A DNA stretch of 64,000 nt from Metabacillus litoralis (GCF_020524045.1 NZ_JAIVKL010000009.1:110572-174571); one strand, 5' to 3'; shown: positions 18,985 through 27,084, numbered from the stretch's first letter. The notes: a model not told the origin generated them from the letters alone. Program-made: numbers and translations.

Positions 18985-19140
18985 TCACTTTTTAATTTCC
19001 TGGTCATTATCAGTTGGGATTGGATCTACACGGTATGAATCTTCAGAGTTTACCGCCCCTTTTAGTGCAAATAGGACAAGCCCAATCGAAACGACGAGGA
19101 ATCCGCCTAATGAGATTGTGACCAACCATAAATTCAACAT
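18985..19140 (-). CDS. 51-aa single-pass membrane protein
   Basis: A short gene starts at ATG 19140, 7 nt after GGGGGAGA. It encodes one transmembrane helix (about residues 4-27: LWLVTISLGGFLVVSIGLV followed by LFALK) and a polar tail containing SYRVDPIP. It probably has its tail in the cytoplasm. No family is recognised with confidence, though the layout recalls tiny respiratory-complex accessory proteins such as CcoS. A bidirectional terminator lies downstream and yfkK lies upstream on the same strand. Confidence 0.65.
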   Translation of the reverse strand: MLNLWLVTISLGGFLVVSIGLVLFALKGAVNSEDSYRVDPIPTDNDQEIKK

Positions 19141-19195
19141 AAAAAAATCTCCCCCTTAGTTCATCATATGATGACGTGGGGAAGGTAAGAATGTT

Positions 19196-19423
19196 TTATT
19201 GACCTTTACGAAGATTTCCTAACTCTTCAGCGATCGCTTGCATTTCATTTGGACTGAATGAATTTTTTTTCATCACAAGCTCATAAATATCTTTTAGCTC
19301 TTCGTACATGTTTTCATCAAAGTGTGAAGGTTTTATTGCTCCGAAATTAAGTACTCTTAACTTTTCTTTTATTTGCTCAATCATGTATTCAACGTTTTCA
19401 GCAGATTTTTCTGTAAGGTTCAT
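19196..19423 (-). CDS. yfkK: YfkK, UPF0435 family protein
   Basis: This 75-aa helical protein corresponds to B. subtilis YfkK (UPF0435/DUF1128). Markers are [38 protein letters not shown] and [14 protein letters not shown]. Function is unknown. ATG 19423 is the start because AAAGGA lies about 9 nt upstream; an upstream extension to 19510 is open but lacks a site and homology. It is divergent from yfkJ, as in B. subtilis. Confidence 0.88.
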   Translation of the reverse strand: MNLTEKSAENVEYMIEQIKEKLRVLNFGAIKPSHFDENMYEELKDIYELVMKKNSFSPNEMQAIAEELGNLRKGQ

Positions 19424-19574
19424 ATCTTTCATTCCTTTCATCATAACGACTAGATTTAATGTTATTGTATCATGAAAACGTGACAAGCATTCAAAAACTT
19501 CCCACTTCATCTAGTTCTTTCCTTGATGTTTTTTCATGGAGAAAGATAGTATCATTATTATGTAGTGAGTGTTT

Positions 19575-19600
19575 GTTTTTATAAGTAAGAATATGGGTAA
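19575..19600 (+). promoter_or_regulatory. Sigma-B promoter of yfkJ-yfkI-yfkH
   Basis: GTTTTT (19575-19580) and GGGTAA (19595-19600) are 14 bp apart, a good sigma-B match. The B. subtilis yfkJIH operon is known to be sigma-B dependent. It leaves a leader of roughly 15 nt before the ribosome binding site and start. Confidence 0.65.
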
Positions 19601-19619
19601 AAAAGAATAGGAGGAAAAC

Positions 19620-20090
19620 ATGGTTAACATATTATTTGTGTGTTTAGGAAATATATGTCGTTCACCTATGGCAGAGGCCATTATGAGACAATTAATTAAT
19701 AAAGAAGGTCTAGAAAAAGACATAAATGTAGACTCTGCAGGAACAGGTGACTGGCATGTTGGTAAACAACCACATGAAGGAACAAGGAATATTTTAGATC
19801 TGCATAACATATCGTACAAAGGTCAGAGAGCACGACAATTAGCAAAAGCGGATCTGACTTCTTATGATTATATCATTGGGATGGATACTGAAAATGTAGG
19901 GAATATTAGACGATTAGCAGGTTTTCAGCCGTCAGGAAGAATCCAACGCATATTAGACTACATAGAAGATTATCCTATTGCAGATGTCCCAGATCCATAT
20001 TATACAGGAAACTTTGAAGAAGTTTATGAGATGGTTTACAAAAGTTGTCAAAGTTTATTAAAGGAAATAAAAGAAGAACATAAGTTATAG
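19620..20090 (+). CDS. yfkJ: YfkJ, low-molecular-weight protein tyrosine phosphatase
   Basis: This 156-aa LMW-PTP hydrolyses phosphotyrosine on proteins. The P-loop CLGNICRS has catalytic Cys 8 and Arg 14, and the general-acid Asp lies in the late loop VPDPYYTGNFEEV. Length and sequence match B. subtilis YfkJ, a stress-related phosphatase. It is the first gene of the yfkJ-yfkI-yfkH unit under a sigma-B promoter, with GAGGAAA before ATG 19620. Confidence 0.95.
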   Translation: MVNILFVCLGNICRSPMAEAIMRQLINKEGLEKDINVDSAGTGDWHVGKQPHEGTRNILDLHNISYKGQRARQLAKADLTSYDYIIGMDTENVGNIRRLAGFQPSGRIQRILDYIEDYPIADVPDPYYTGNFEEVYEMVYKSCQSLLKEIKEEHKL

Positions 20091-20198
20091 GCCTTGTTTA
20101 AGCTCTAGGTGCAAACTTGGCGACTTAGAAGAACATTTTTTTCAAAAAACAGGCAGTTATAAAGAGCAAAATAACAAGAAGAAAGGGTGAATCAATTT

Positions 20199-20525
20199 AT
20201 GGGGAAAGAAAATAAATTATTAACAGGAATGTTAATTGGAGCACTAGTCGGGGCAGCTGTATCGTTAATGGACAAACATACACGAGAAGAAGTGATTAAT
20301 TCTGGAAAGAATGTCACGGAAAGGCTTAATAAATATGTAAAGGATCCAACGTCTTTTACAAACGATGTGAAGCTAAAGATTGATGATATGAAGGACGCAG
20401 TTCAAGAAGTATCAGAAGATGTATCCTTTCTTAATGAAAAAGTAAAAGAATTGAAAGAAACGACGCCACAGGTGTTAAATATGCTTCAAGAAACAAAGGA
20501 CAGATTTCTTCCAAAACGACAATAA
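20199..20525 (+). CDS. yfkI: YfkI, YtxH-domain protein
   Basis: This 108-aa general-stress protein of the YtxH type has a short N-terminal hydrophobic glycine-rich helix (LLTGMLIGALVGAAVSLMD) followed by an amphipathic, coiled-coil-prone tail. It is probably membrane-associated; biochemical function is unknown. ATG 20199 is chosen since GAAAGGGTGA sits 8 nt upstream; a GTG at 20187 overlaps that site. It is the middle gene of the sigma-B operon. Confidence 0.88.
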   Translation: MGKENKLLTGMLIGALVGAAVSLMDKHTREEVINSGKNVTERLNKYVKDPTSFTNDVKLKIDDMKDAVQEVSEDVSFLNEKVKELKETTPQVLNMLQETKDRFLPKRQ

Positions 20526-20540
20526 TCGTGAGGTGAATAT

Positions 20541-21362
20541 ATGTTAAAGGAAGGCTCATTTTTAAAGGAATTATTTGATCGATTTACAAATGATGAAGTA
20601 CCAGGGTTGTCTGCGCAGCTATCTTACTTTTTCCTTTTATCATTGTTTCCGTTTTTAATTTTCCTAATAACGTTATTAGGATACTTACCAATATCACAAG
20701 AAGATGTACTAAATACCATACAGGAGTTTGCTCCAGGTGAATCTATGCAGCTTATCAACGAGACACTGGATCAAATTTTAAATAACAAAAATGGTGGACT
20801 TTTATCTTTTGGTATTATCGCAACACTTTGGTCTGCATCAAATGGAATTAACGCGATTGTAAGAGCATTTAATCGTGCATATGATGTGAAGGAAAGTAGA
20901 TCATTTATCGTTGCTAGAGGAATGGCGATTGTATTAACAATAGGAATGGTGTTTGTTATCGTTGTTGCCTTACTGTTACCTGTATTTGGAAAGGAAATTG
21001 GGTTATTTATTGCCTCAAATTTCGGATTTTCAGACTTATTTCTAACCATTTGGAATACATTACGTTGGCTTGTTAGTGGGATCATTCTCTTTATTGTTTT
21101 CTCTGCTCTGTACTTTATCGCACCAAACAAGAAATTGCATATTAAGGATGGATTGCCAGGAGCAATCGCTGCTACCATTGGCTGGATTGTCGCCTCATTG
21201 GCATTTTCTTATTATGTAGGGAATTTCGCCAACTATAGTGCAACATATGGAAGCATCGGAGGGATCATTGTATTAATGATTTGGCTTTATCTGTCTGGGA
21301 TGATCATTATCTTAGGCGGTGAACTAAATGCTATTCTTTATAAAAGAAAACGTGCTGTTTAA
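20541..21362 (+). CDS. yfkH: YfkH, YihY/BrkB family membrane protein
   Basis: This 273-aa integral membrane protein of the YihY/virulence factor BrkB family has about six helices. Family signatures include GLSAQLSYFFLLSLFPFLIFL at the N-terminus, GIIATLWSASNGINAIVRAFNRAYDV in the middle and YGSIGGIIVLMIWLYLSGMIIILGGELNA at the end. Molecular activity is not established. It starts 15 nt after yfkI stops with GAGGTGA, and closes the yfkJIH stress operon. Confidence 0.93.
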   Translation: MLKEGSFLKELFDRFTNDEVPGLSAQLSYFFLLSLFPFLIFLITLLGYLPISQEDVLNTIQEFAPGESMQLINETLDQILNNKNGGLLSFGIIATLWSASNGINAIVRAFNRAYDVKESRSFIVARGMAIVLTIGMVFVIVVALLLPVFGKEIGLFIASNFGFSDLFLTIWNTLRWLVSGIILFIVFSALYFIAPNKKLHIKDGLPGAIAATIGWIVASLAFSYYVGNFANYSATYGSIGGIIVLMIWLYLSGMIIILGGELNAILYKRKRAV

Positions 21363-21463
21363 AGTAATTTCCAATTATTTTAGCTAATAGCATTAATCAG
21401 CCTGTGGAATAGTATTGATGAAGACAGTTAGTCTTTATTTTATAGAATAGCGGGGGATTAATG

Positions 21464-21568
21464 ATGGCAAAGCAAAAAAAAGATGGTCACCATACGAAGC
21501 AAAATTCTAATCAAAAACCAAAGCATAAAACAAGTGGAAGTGCAAACGGCCAAAACGGCTATCATTAA
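21464..21568 (+). CDS. 34-aa His/Lys/Asn-rich small protein
   Basis: A tiny gene starts at ATG 21464 (or the adjacent 21461) after GCGGGGGA and encodes a peptide opening MAKQKKDGHHTKQNSNQK and ending GQNGYH. It is very hydrophilic, rich in Lys, His, Asn and Gln, with no hydrophobic core. Composition recalls minor small acid-soluble spore proteins, but no known Ssp matches. A perfect terminator begins 4 nt after the stop, which supports a real transcript. Confidence 0.6.
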   Translation: MAKQKKDGHHTKQNSNQKPKHKTSGSANGQNGYH

Positions 21569-21571
21569 TGT

Positions 21572-21612
21572 AAAAAGGCTAACGGGATAAATCATCCTAG
21601 TTAGCCTTTTTT
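21572..21612 (+). terminator. Terminator of the 34-aa gene
   Basis: AAAAAGGCTAAC pairs with GTTAGCCTTTTTT across a 15-nt loop that has internal pairing. Confidence 0.9.
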
Positions 21613-21682
21613 AATTAATAATTTGAACTTAGTTTTGGTCTGTAGCTTCTGCCGTTTTCCTAGTAAAAATGAAAACAGCTCT

Positions 21683-21832
21683 TTATTCAGCTAATTCAAT
21701 ATAGCTGTTATACACTGTACTATAAATATGCTCAATGTCAGCATCTGTCATGTATAACATGGAATCTTTATCAATTTTTCTCATTCTTTCAATAAATTCA
21801 ATCATATTTCTTCGCTCTTGTCTGCTCATCAT
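21683..21832 (-). CDS. BH0509 family small protein
   Basis: This encodes a 49-aa protein starting MMSRQERRNMIEFIERM and continuing with MLYMTDADIEHIY. The pattern is that of the short BH0509 family found in Bacillaceae, of unknown function. It starts at ATG 21832 (or 21829) after AAAGGGAGATG. It is monocistronic and convergent with the 34-aa gene. The assignment is from remembered family motifs. Confidence 0.8.
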   Translation of the reverse strand: MMSRQERRNMIEFIERMRKIDKDSMLYMTDADIEHIYSTVYNSYIELAE

Positions 21833-21930
21833 TTCAACATCTCCCTTTATTGTTATGATACAGTTTATATTTGTTAATACTATTATATAACAGAAGAAGC
21901 GAAATGTTCAAACATTTTTTTGATTTTTTT

Positions 21931-22098
21931 AAGACTCTTTTCTGAACGATTGTTGCTACGTAACCAAAATTCGGAGTGAAAACAATGTTTTTTCACTATA
22001 AGGGCACTAATTTATGAGTAAAAGATGCCACTAGACTTAAGACAGTGCTGATTGCTTTGGGTATTTAAAAGAAACAACGTTTGCGAAAACAGCCTTTA
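21931..22098 (+). repeat. MITE-like element copy 2 (168 bp, full length)
   Basis: The left end AAGACTCTTTTCTGAACGAT then TGTTGC and the right end AACAACGTTTGCGAAAACAGCCTT are imperfect inverted repeats. The core ATGCCACTAGACTTAAGACAG is shared with the other copies. It ends about 94 bp before the GNAT start at 22192, so it may carry or displace that gene's promoter. Confidence 0.8.
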
Positions 22099-22191
22099 TA
22101 AAAAAGTACTATCTTCCATACCTTGAACATTCAATGTAAAATAACAATGCCTAATAAACATTGCTTCGATCAACTGAACGGGGGAAAGATT

Positions 22192-22761
22192 TTGAAGATA
22201 AATAGCAATAGATATACGATTAATGATTTAAGCTATATGATACGATCAGCAAAGGAAATGGACGCGAAGAAACTATCACAATTAAGATTGCAAATAGATG
22301 GAGAAACAGAATATTTAGATCGAGAAAGAGGAGAACATTACATCGATGAATCAGGCTTTAAAATGATCATAAAAGATGATACGGATAGTGAAAATAACTT
22401 ATTTTTAGTTTCCGAAGTGGATGGAGCTATTGTCGGTTTTTCTAGATGTGTGGGAAATACACTAAAAAGAACGTCTCATAAAGTAGAATTCGGAGTTTGT
22501 GTGTTAAAAGAATATTGGGGTTATGCAATAGGGAAAAACTTACTAAAAGAATCTCTGAATTGGGCTGATCAAAACGGTATAGAAAAAGTTAACTTAAGTG
22601 TACTTGAAACGAATGATAAAGCGATTAAGCTTTATAAAAAACATGGTTTTGAAGTTGAAGGGATCCTAAAAAAAGACAAGCTTTTATCTGACGGCAATTA
22701 TTATCATACGATTATTATGGGGAGATTTAATGTGCAAAGGGATCGTGTGAAGTTGACTTAA
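22192..22761 (+). CDS. GNAT family N-acetyltransferase
   Basis: This 189-aa acetyltransferase has the acetyl-CoA site at VEFGVCVLKEYWGYAIGKNLL (degenerate R/Q-GxGxG, here YWGYAIG) and motif B at LYKKHGFEVEGILKKD. RimI/PaiA-like short enzymes of this type acetylate amines or protein N-termini; the acceptor is unknown. TTG 22192 with GGGGG 7 nt upstream is chosen; an open extension to 22123 runs toward the end of the adjacent repeat and lacks a site. Confidence 0.8.
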   Translation: MKINSNRYTINDLSYMIRSAKEMDAKKLSQLRLQIDGETEYLDRERGEHYIDESGFKMIIKDDTDSENNLFLVSEVDGAIVGFSRCVGNTLKRTSHKVEFGVCVLKEYWGYAIGKNLLKESLNWADQNGIEKVNLSVLETNDKAIKLYKKHGFEVEGILKKDKLLSDGNYYHTIIMGRFNVQRDRVKLT

Positions 22762-22792
22762 TTATTCATAAGATTTTTAAGCGAAGAGAAAA

Positions 22793-23025
22793 AGGCTGGT
22801 ACATAAGTATTTTCACAAAATAGAAACCGAACAAAGGATGTAGGTGTAGTTACGTCGCTCCTGAAATATACTCCGCTTTCCGCGGGAAGCTGGCAAGCCT
22901 CCTCGTGCTAAGCACTGTGGGGTCTAGCCGCCTGTTTGCATCCCGCAGGAGTCTACGTATATTTCATCCGCTAAAACATTACTTTGTTCGAAATTTTTGT
23001 TAATTACTACGTTATGACCCAGCCT
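22793..23025. repeat. GC-rich Bacillaceae palindromic element
   Basis: This 233-bp element has ends that are imperfect inverted repeats (AGGCTGGTACATAAG and GTTATGACCCAGCCT). The GC-rich interior contains CTCCGCTTTCCGCGGGAAG and CCCGCAGGAGTC arms with nested stems around GTGCTAAGCACTGTGGGGTC. Sequences of this kind recur between genes in many Bacillaceae; function is unknown. It fills the space between the convergent GNAT and yfkF genes, and its base composition contrasts sharply with the surroundings. Confidence 0.8.
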
Positions 23026-23032
23026 CTATAAA

Positions 23033-24223
23033 TTAATGAAATGATGCATCATTATTTATGCTATTTGTTGAAATAGCTCGTGGCTTAGAAACAGCAATTG
23101 ATATAAAAATGATCAGCAACATAGAGCTAATGATGAGAAAATAACTAATATTGTTTGCGTATTTTATAAACATACCACCTAGGTAGGGACCAGTTAAGCT
23201 TCCAATACTAAATGCTACTCCGCATAATAAATTGCCTGTTGGTAACAAATTTTGAGGCATAAGATCTGTCATGTAACTAATTCCAAGAGAGAAGGTTGAC
23301 CCAACGACCATCCCCGCAATAAATAGACAAACAATCAATCCCGTAACAGAGCTTTCTAAAAAGCTTGCTGAAGTAAAACTGATAAATCCTAGTAATAGAA
23401 TCGAGAGCAAAATTGTTCTACGACCGTATTTATCACTAAGTATTCCTAATGGAAGTTGGAAGGTTATTGCTCCAATTGCAAAAGAAAAAAGCAAGATAGA
23501 TATGTTTGTGACATCCAAGCCAATTCGTAGGCCATAGACAGGAAAACTACCATTTAATGAGGCTTCTAAAAATCCATAACCAAATGGAGGTAGAAATGCG
23601 ACCCACCCATAGTTCCATGCGTTTCTAAAACGTTTCATTGTTTCTTTGAATGAATTAACTCCTAATGTTTGCTCCGGAAAATCATTTTTTAAAATAAACA
23701 ATAAAAACCAGCCAATAAAACAAAGTGCAGAAGAGATAATGAAGGGCAATGCTTCATTTATTTTCACTAATGGTGTTAATAATGGACCAACTGCGAAGCC
23801 AACACCAAAAAACAACCCATATAAAGATATGTTTCTTCCTCGATTTTTTTCAGAAGAAAATGTTGTAATCCAAGTTTGTGTTCCAAAATGCAAGGCGTGA
23901 TCACCAATGCCAATGACAAGCCGCAGTGCAAACCAAAACCAAAATGATTTCCAAAGAGGAAATAAACCTAATGCAAGTGCCACTAGGAAGCCGCCCAAAA
24001 TGATAATGGGTTTATAACCATATTTTCTTAATGGTGCTTCCATAAAAGGTGAAACAAGTAGTATACCAATATACATAGCGGTTGCGTTCAAGCCATTTAA
24101 ATCTGATGAAAGCCCACTGTTCTCAAAGATGACTGCAATAAGGGGGAGAAGCATGCCTTGGCTAAAACCAGAAATGCCGACGATTGATACTAAAATCCAA
24201 AAACGCAATTGTTGCTTTTTCAT
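23033..24223 (-). CDS. yfkF: YfkF, MFS transporter
   Basis: This 396-aa, 12-helix major facilitator matches the B. subtilis YfkF locus by position between yfkH and yfkE, and by length. The motif A equivalent between helices 2 and 3 is APLRKYGYKPII, and the second-half copy is GILSDKYGRRTILL. It probably exports a small hydrophobic compound; the substrate is unknown. It stops 8 bp from the GC-rich element at 22793-23025. Confidence 0.88.
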   Translation of the reverse strand: MKKQQLRFWILVSIVGISGFSQGMLLPLIAVIFENSGLSSDLNGLNATAMYIGILLVSPFMEAPLRKYGYKPIIILGGFLVALALGLFPLWKSFWFWFALRLVIGIGDHALHFGTQTWITTFSSEKNRGRNISLYGLFFGVGFAVGPLLTPLVKINEALPFIISSALCFIGWFLLFILKNDFPEQTLGVNSFKETMKRFRNAWNYGWVAFLPPFGYGFLEASLNGSFPVYGLRIGLDVTNISILLFSFAIGAITFQLPLGILSDKYGRRTILLSILLLGFISFTSASFLESSVTGLIVCLFIAGMVVGSTFSLGISYMTDLMPQNLLPTGNLLCGVAFSIGSLTGPYLGGMFIKYANNISYFLIISSMLLIIFISIAVSKPRAISTNSINNDASFH

Positions 24224-24570
24224 AGTATTACCTCTATTTTTTATATTTTCTTGATCTACGTATAGAGATTCATTTTCCCTATGATAATTCCGGGGAATTC
24301 TTCGTCGGTTTGGTCTGTGGAGTGAATTCTCTATGGATTAGTTTCTATACTTTTAAAGTCAATTAACCTAGTATTATATCAACATAGAAAGAACGTCAAA
24401 GTAATTCTCTAATAGTTATGCTTGATCGACAATCTGAATGCCTAAAACCATTTTGCCCATATAATACTTTATAATGAATTATCCAAATAAACAAGGTGTA
24501 TGGAAAGTGTTCGCTTTCTTAAAGTTGAATTTTCATATACAATATCGATAAAAAACATGAGGTGTTAGAA
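24224..24570. other. Divergent intergenic region
   Basis: This spacer lies between yfkF (-) and the OsmC gene (+). It contains AATTCCGGGGAATT (24286-24299), a near-perfect short palindrome about 63-76 bp upstream of yfkF that could be an operator, though this is weak. There is no ORF. Confidence 0.4.
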
Positions 24571-24954
24571 ATGCAATTTAATATGAAAAAAGATGTAGGA
24601 TTTACAACAACGACAGATTATGGTGAATTGCATGTTGCAGGTGATGAAGCATATGGTTATAGACCGTTTCAATTAATGGTAGCTTCAATTGCTGTTTGTA
24701 GTGGTGGAGTTTTACGAAAAATTTTAACGAAGAAAAGAATTGAAATAGAAGATATGACGATTGATACTAAGGTTAAAAGAAATGAAGCAGAAGCAAATAA
24801 GATTGAAATAATACATATTCACTACATAATAAAGGGAGAAAATCTTAACGAAAAGAAAATCCAACAGTCGATTGAATTAGCAAGTAAAAACTGCCCAATG
24901 GCACAATCCGTTAAAGGTAGTATTGAAATAGAGGAAACATTTGAACTAATATAA
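24571..24954 (+). CDS. OsmC/Ohr family protein
   Basis: This 127-aa OsmC-fold protein probably detoxifies organic hydroperoxides with a redox-active cysteine pair. The two positions are in MVASIAVCSGGVLRKIL and SKNCPMAQSVKGS, with the conserved Glu/Arg region upstream (GDEAYGYRPFQL). It is closer to the YhfA/OsmC side than to Ohr. ATG 24571 follows GAGGTG; a GTG at 24562 lies inside that site. The stop codon coincides with the left end of a MITE-like element. Confidence 0.85.
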   Translation: MQFNMKKDVGFTTTTDYGELHVAGDEAYGYRPFQLMVASIAVCSGGVLRKILTKKRIEIEDMTIDTKVKRNEAEANKIEIIHIHYIIKGENLNEKKIQQSIELASKNCPMAQSVKGSIEIEETFELI

Positions 24955-25117
24955 AGGCTCTTTTCTGAAATATTGTTGCCAATAGACGTCATTATTTGTT
25001 GTAATCAGTGTGTTATCGTATAAAAGGTGCGATTTTCAGAAGAAAAGAAGCCACTAGACTTGATACAGAGTTGTTTACATCTTAATTCCAAAAACAACAA
25101 AGTTTACGAAAACAGCC
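24954..25117 (+). repeat. MITE-like element copy 3 (164 bp, full length)
   Basis: It starts AAGGCTCTTTTCTGAA directly at the osmC stop codon, holds the core AGCCACTAGACTTGATACAG and ends AACAAAGTTTACGAAAACAGCC. Left and right ends are imperfect inverted repeats. Confidence 0.8.
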
Positions 25118-25124
25118 AATATAA

Positions 25125-25170
25125 AAGAGTCAGTCCCTCATCATGTTAATGTGTTGAGGGACTGACTCTT
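25125..25170 (-). terminator. Perfect 16-bp hairpin terminator
   Basis: AAGAGTCAGTCCCTCA (25125-25140) pairs with 25155-25170. It lies 5 bp from the stop of the minus-strand flavin-binding gene and runs into a T-run on that strand. It is similar in sequence to the hairpin at 46373 (GTCCCTCA arms). Confidence 0.85.
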
Positions 25171-25174
25171 AATT

Positions 25175-25600
25175 TTATACTGTATACACTTCTGCTTTGC
25201 TTGATGATTGATCGAAATAGCGGTATGAACTTGGTGTGATTTTTAATAAAAGATAGTTTGGGTCGTCTGCAGTAGGAATCCAGCTTTTAAGATGATCATT
25301 CCAGAATTTTTCCTTCAGTTCTTTGGATTCCTCTACAGATACTGTACCTTCTACTTCAACATAGGGGTCGTCCCACCCTTTGCAGTCATTGCCTAACAAT
25401 GCATGAACATTGGGATTTGCTTTAATATCCTCTACTTTATGAGTTTCTTTATTAGTAGCTGTGTATAACACTAACTCTCCATCTTCATGAAAAAACATCA
25501 TAAAACGAGAAAAAGGTTTATTTTGTCGAATCGTTGATAATGTACCAACCTTGTGATTTTTGATAACTTCAAGTAATTTTTCTTTTAATTGATCGCTCAT
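25175..25600 (-). CDS. General stress protein 26-like pyridoxamine-oxidase-fold protein
   Basis: This 141-aa split-barrel flavin-binding protein resembles B. subtilis YdaG (GSP26). It contains VGTLSTIRQNKPFSRFMMFFHEDGELVLYTATNKETHKVEDI, typical of the pyridoxamine 5'-phosphate oxidase-like stress group, and ends in an Arg/Tyr-Phe segment (SSYRYFDQSS). It probably binds FMN or F420-like cofactors; the catalytic role is unproven. A sigma-B-like promoter lies upstream on the minus strand together with an unusual palindrome. Confidence 0.85.
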   Translation of the reverse strand: MSDQLKEKLLEVIKNHKVGTLSTIRQNKPFSRFMMFFHEDGELVLYTATNKETHKVEDIKANPNVHALLGNDCKGWDDPYVEVEGTVSVEESKELKEKFWNDHLKSWIPTADDPNYLLLKITPSSYRYFDQSSSKAEVYTV

Positions 25601-25628
25601 AATCTAAAAAACCCCTTTCATATAAATT

Positions 25629-25643
25629 GTACGCCTAAGCGTA
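25629..25643 (-). promoter_or_regulatory. 15-bp palindrome GTACGYYTAAGCGTA, site 1
   Basis: GTACGCCTAAGCGTA lies 29-43 bp upstream of the GSP26-like start, between its promoter and ribosome binding site. An almost identical 15-mer occurs at 39013-39027, about the same distance upstream of another minus-strand gene. It is probably a binding site or leader hairpin; the factor is unknown. Confidence 0.55.
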
Positions 25644-25657
25644 TGTATATAAATTAC

Positions 25658-25684
25658 GTACCCTTATTAATGTGCAATAAAAAC
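25658..25684 (-). promoter_or_regulatory. Sigma-B-like promoter of the GSP26-like gene
   Basis: On the minus strand GTTTTT (25684-25679) and GGGTAC (25663-25658) are 15 bp apart, close to the sigma-B consensus. This fits the general-stress family of the gene. Confidence 0.6.
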
Positions 25685-25906
25685 CTAAATTCATTCATTT
25701 ATTTACTATTTGTTTTCTTGGAAAGCAAATGTTTGTAACGGAAAATAACAATAAATTTATCAGAGCCACTAAATAAAAAAGGATATTATTTCCTATTATC
25801 CTTAAAAGGATTATAATACAAAATAGAGTCATACTATCATTTTTAGGGTATTAACATCATTGTGATTCGATACAGTCATAATAAAATGAATAGGGTTAGG
25901 TGATGG

Positions 25907-26965
25907 TTGTTGGTTAATCGAATTTTTGCCATTTTGGTTTTTATTGGAGTTCCTTTATCTGTTATTGGGAGTATTCTTCACTGGTCATCAATTTTGATGT
26001 TCGTGATCTATTGTTTAACAATTATTGCATTGGCAGGATTTATGGGAAGAGCGACTGAAAGTTTAGCAATTGTAGCAGGTCCTAGAATAGGTGGATTATT
26101 AAATGCAACCTTTGGGAATGCCGTTGAACTGATTATTTCAATATTTGCATTAAAAGCAGGTTTAGTTGGTGTTGTTTTAGCATCACTTACTGGTTCAGTT
26201 ATTGGGAATTTATTACTTGTAGCAGGTTTAAGCTTTTTTATTGGAGGATTGAAATATAAGCGACAGGAATTTAATATTTACGATGCACGTCACAATTCAG
26301 GATTGTTAATGTTTTCGGTGATTGTTGCTTTCGTGATTCCTGAAGTATTTTCCATGGATATGAATGAACCAAAAACACTTTCTTTAAGTGTTGGAATATC
26401 TGTGATTTTAATCATTTTATATTTGGCTGCATTATTCTTTAAGCTGGTCACTCATAGAGGTGTATATCAACAAAAAACAGATGTTGTAGAAATACATGAG
26501 GAACCAGAGTGGTCAAAGAGAAAAGCATTACTCATTTTACTTCTGTCAACGGTAGCGGTAGCATATGTATCAGAGAAGTTAGTACATACTTTTGAAACTG
26601 TTGGTGAACAATTTGGCTGGTCTGAGTTATTTATTGGTGTTATTATTGTTGCAATTGTAGGTAATGCTGCTGAACACGCTTCAGCAATTATTATGGCTTA
26701 TAAAAACAAAATGAATATTGCAGTAGAAATTGCGGTTGGCTCTACATTACAAGTGGCGATGTTTGTAGCACCACTATTAGTACTTATTTCTCTCTTTTTC
26801 ACCGAGAAAATGCCACTTGTATTTACATTACCTGAATTAATTTCAATGGCAACAGCCGTATTGTTAACAATATCTATTACAAATGATGGAGATACGAACT
26901 GGTTTGAAGGAGCAACTTTATTAGCCGCATATATAATTATGGGAATTGGGTTTTATTTATTGTAA
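25907..26965 (+). CDS. chaA: ChaA (YfkE), calcium/proton antiporter
   Basis: This 352-aa Ca2+/H+ exchanger of the CaCA family is orthologous to B. subtilis YfkE/ChaA, whose structure is known. It has eleven membrane helices in two inverted halves. The catalytic alpha repeats are visible as GGLLNATFGNAVELIIS and IVGNAAEHASAIIMAYKN, with the metal/proton Glu in NAVE and NAAEH. An acidic linker (VVEIHEEPEW) joins the halves. It exports Ca2+ and helps in alkali tolerance. It starts at tandem TTG codons 25907/25910 after AGGTGATG. It lies upstream of the yczE-like and yfkD genes. Confidence 0.95.
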   Translation: MLVNRIFAILVFIGVPLSVIGSILHWSSILMFVIYCLTIIALAGFMGRATESLAIVAGPRIGGLLNATFGNAVELIISIFALKAGLVGVVLASLTGSVIGNLLLVAGLSFFIGGLKYKRQEFNIYDARHNSGLLMFSVIVAFVIPEVFSMDMNEPKTLSLSVGISVILIILYLAALFFKLVTHRGVYQQKTDVVEIHEEPEWSKRKALLILLLSTVAVAYVSEKLVHTFETVGEQFGWSELFIGVIIVAIVGNAAEHASAIIMAYKNKMNIAVEIAVGSTLQVAMFVAPLLVLISLFFTEKMPLVFTLPELISMATAVLLTISITNDGDTNWFEGATLLAAYIIMGIGFYLL

Positions 26966-27002
26966 AATAAGAAGCAGAAACATTAAGTATAATTTTGTTT
27001 AT

Positions 27003-27078
27003 GAAGTGTTGTTCTCGTAAATTTGTTGCTAACAACAAATTAGGTTAATTATCAACAAATACTTCAGAAAAAAACCTT
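27003..27078 (-). repeat. Short derivative of the MITE-like element, ends only
   Basis: GTTGTTCTCGTAAATTTGTTGC and CAACAAATACTTCAG..AAAACCTTA match the two ends of the 165-bp element in inverted orientation. The core with CCACTAGAC is absent, which leaves a foldback of about 76 bp. Confidence 0.55.
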
Positions 27079-27084
27079 ATAAAA

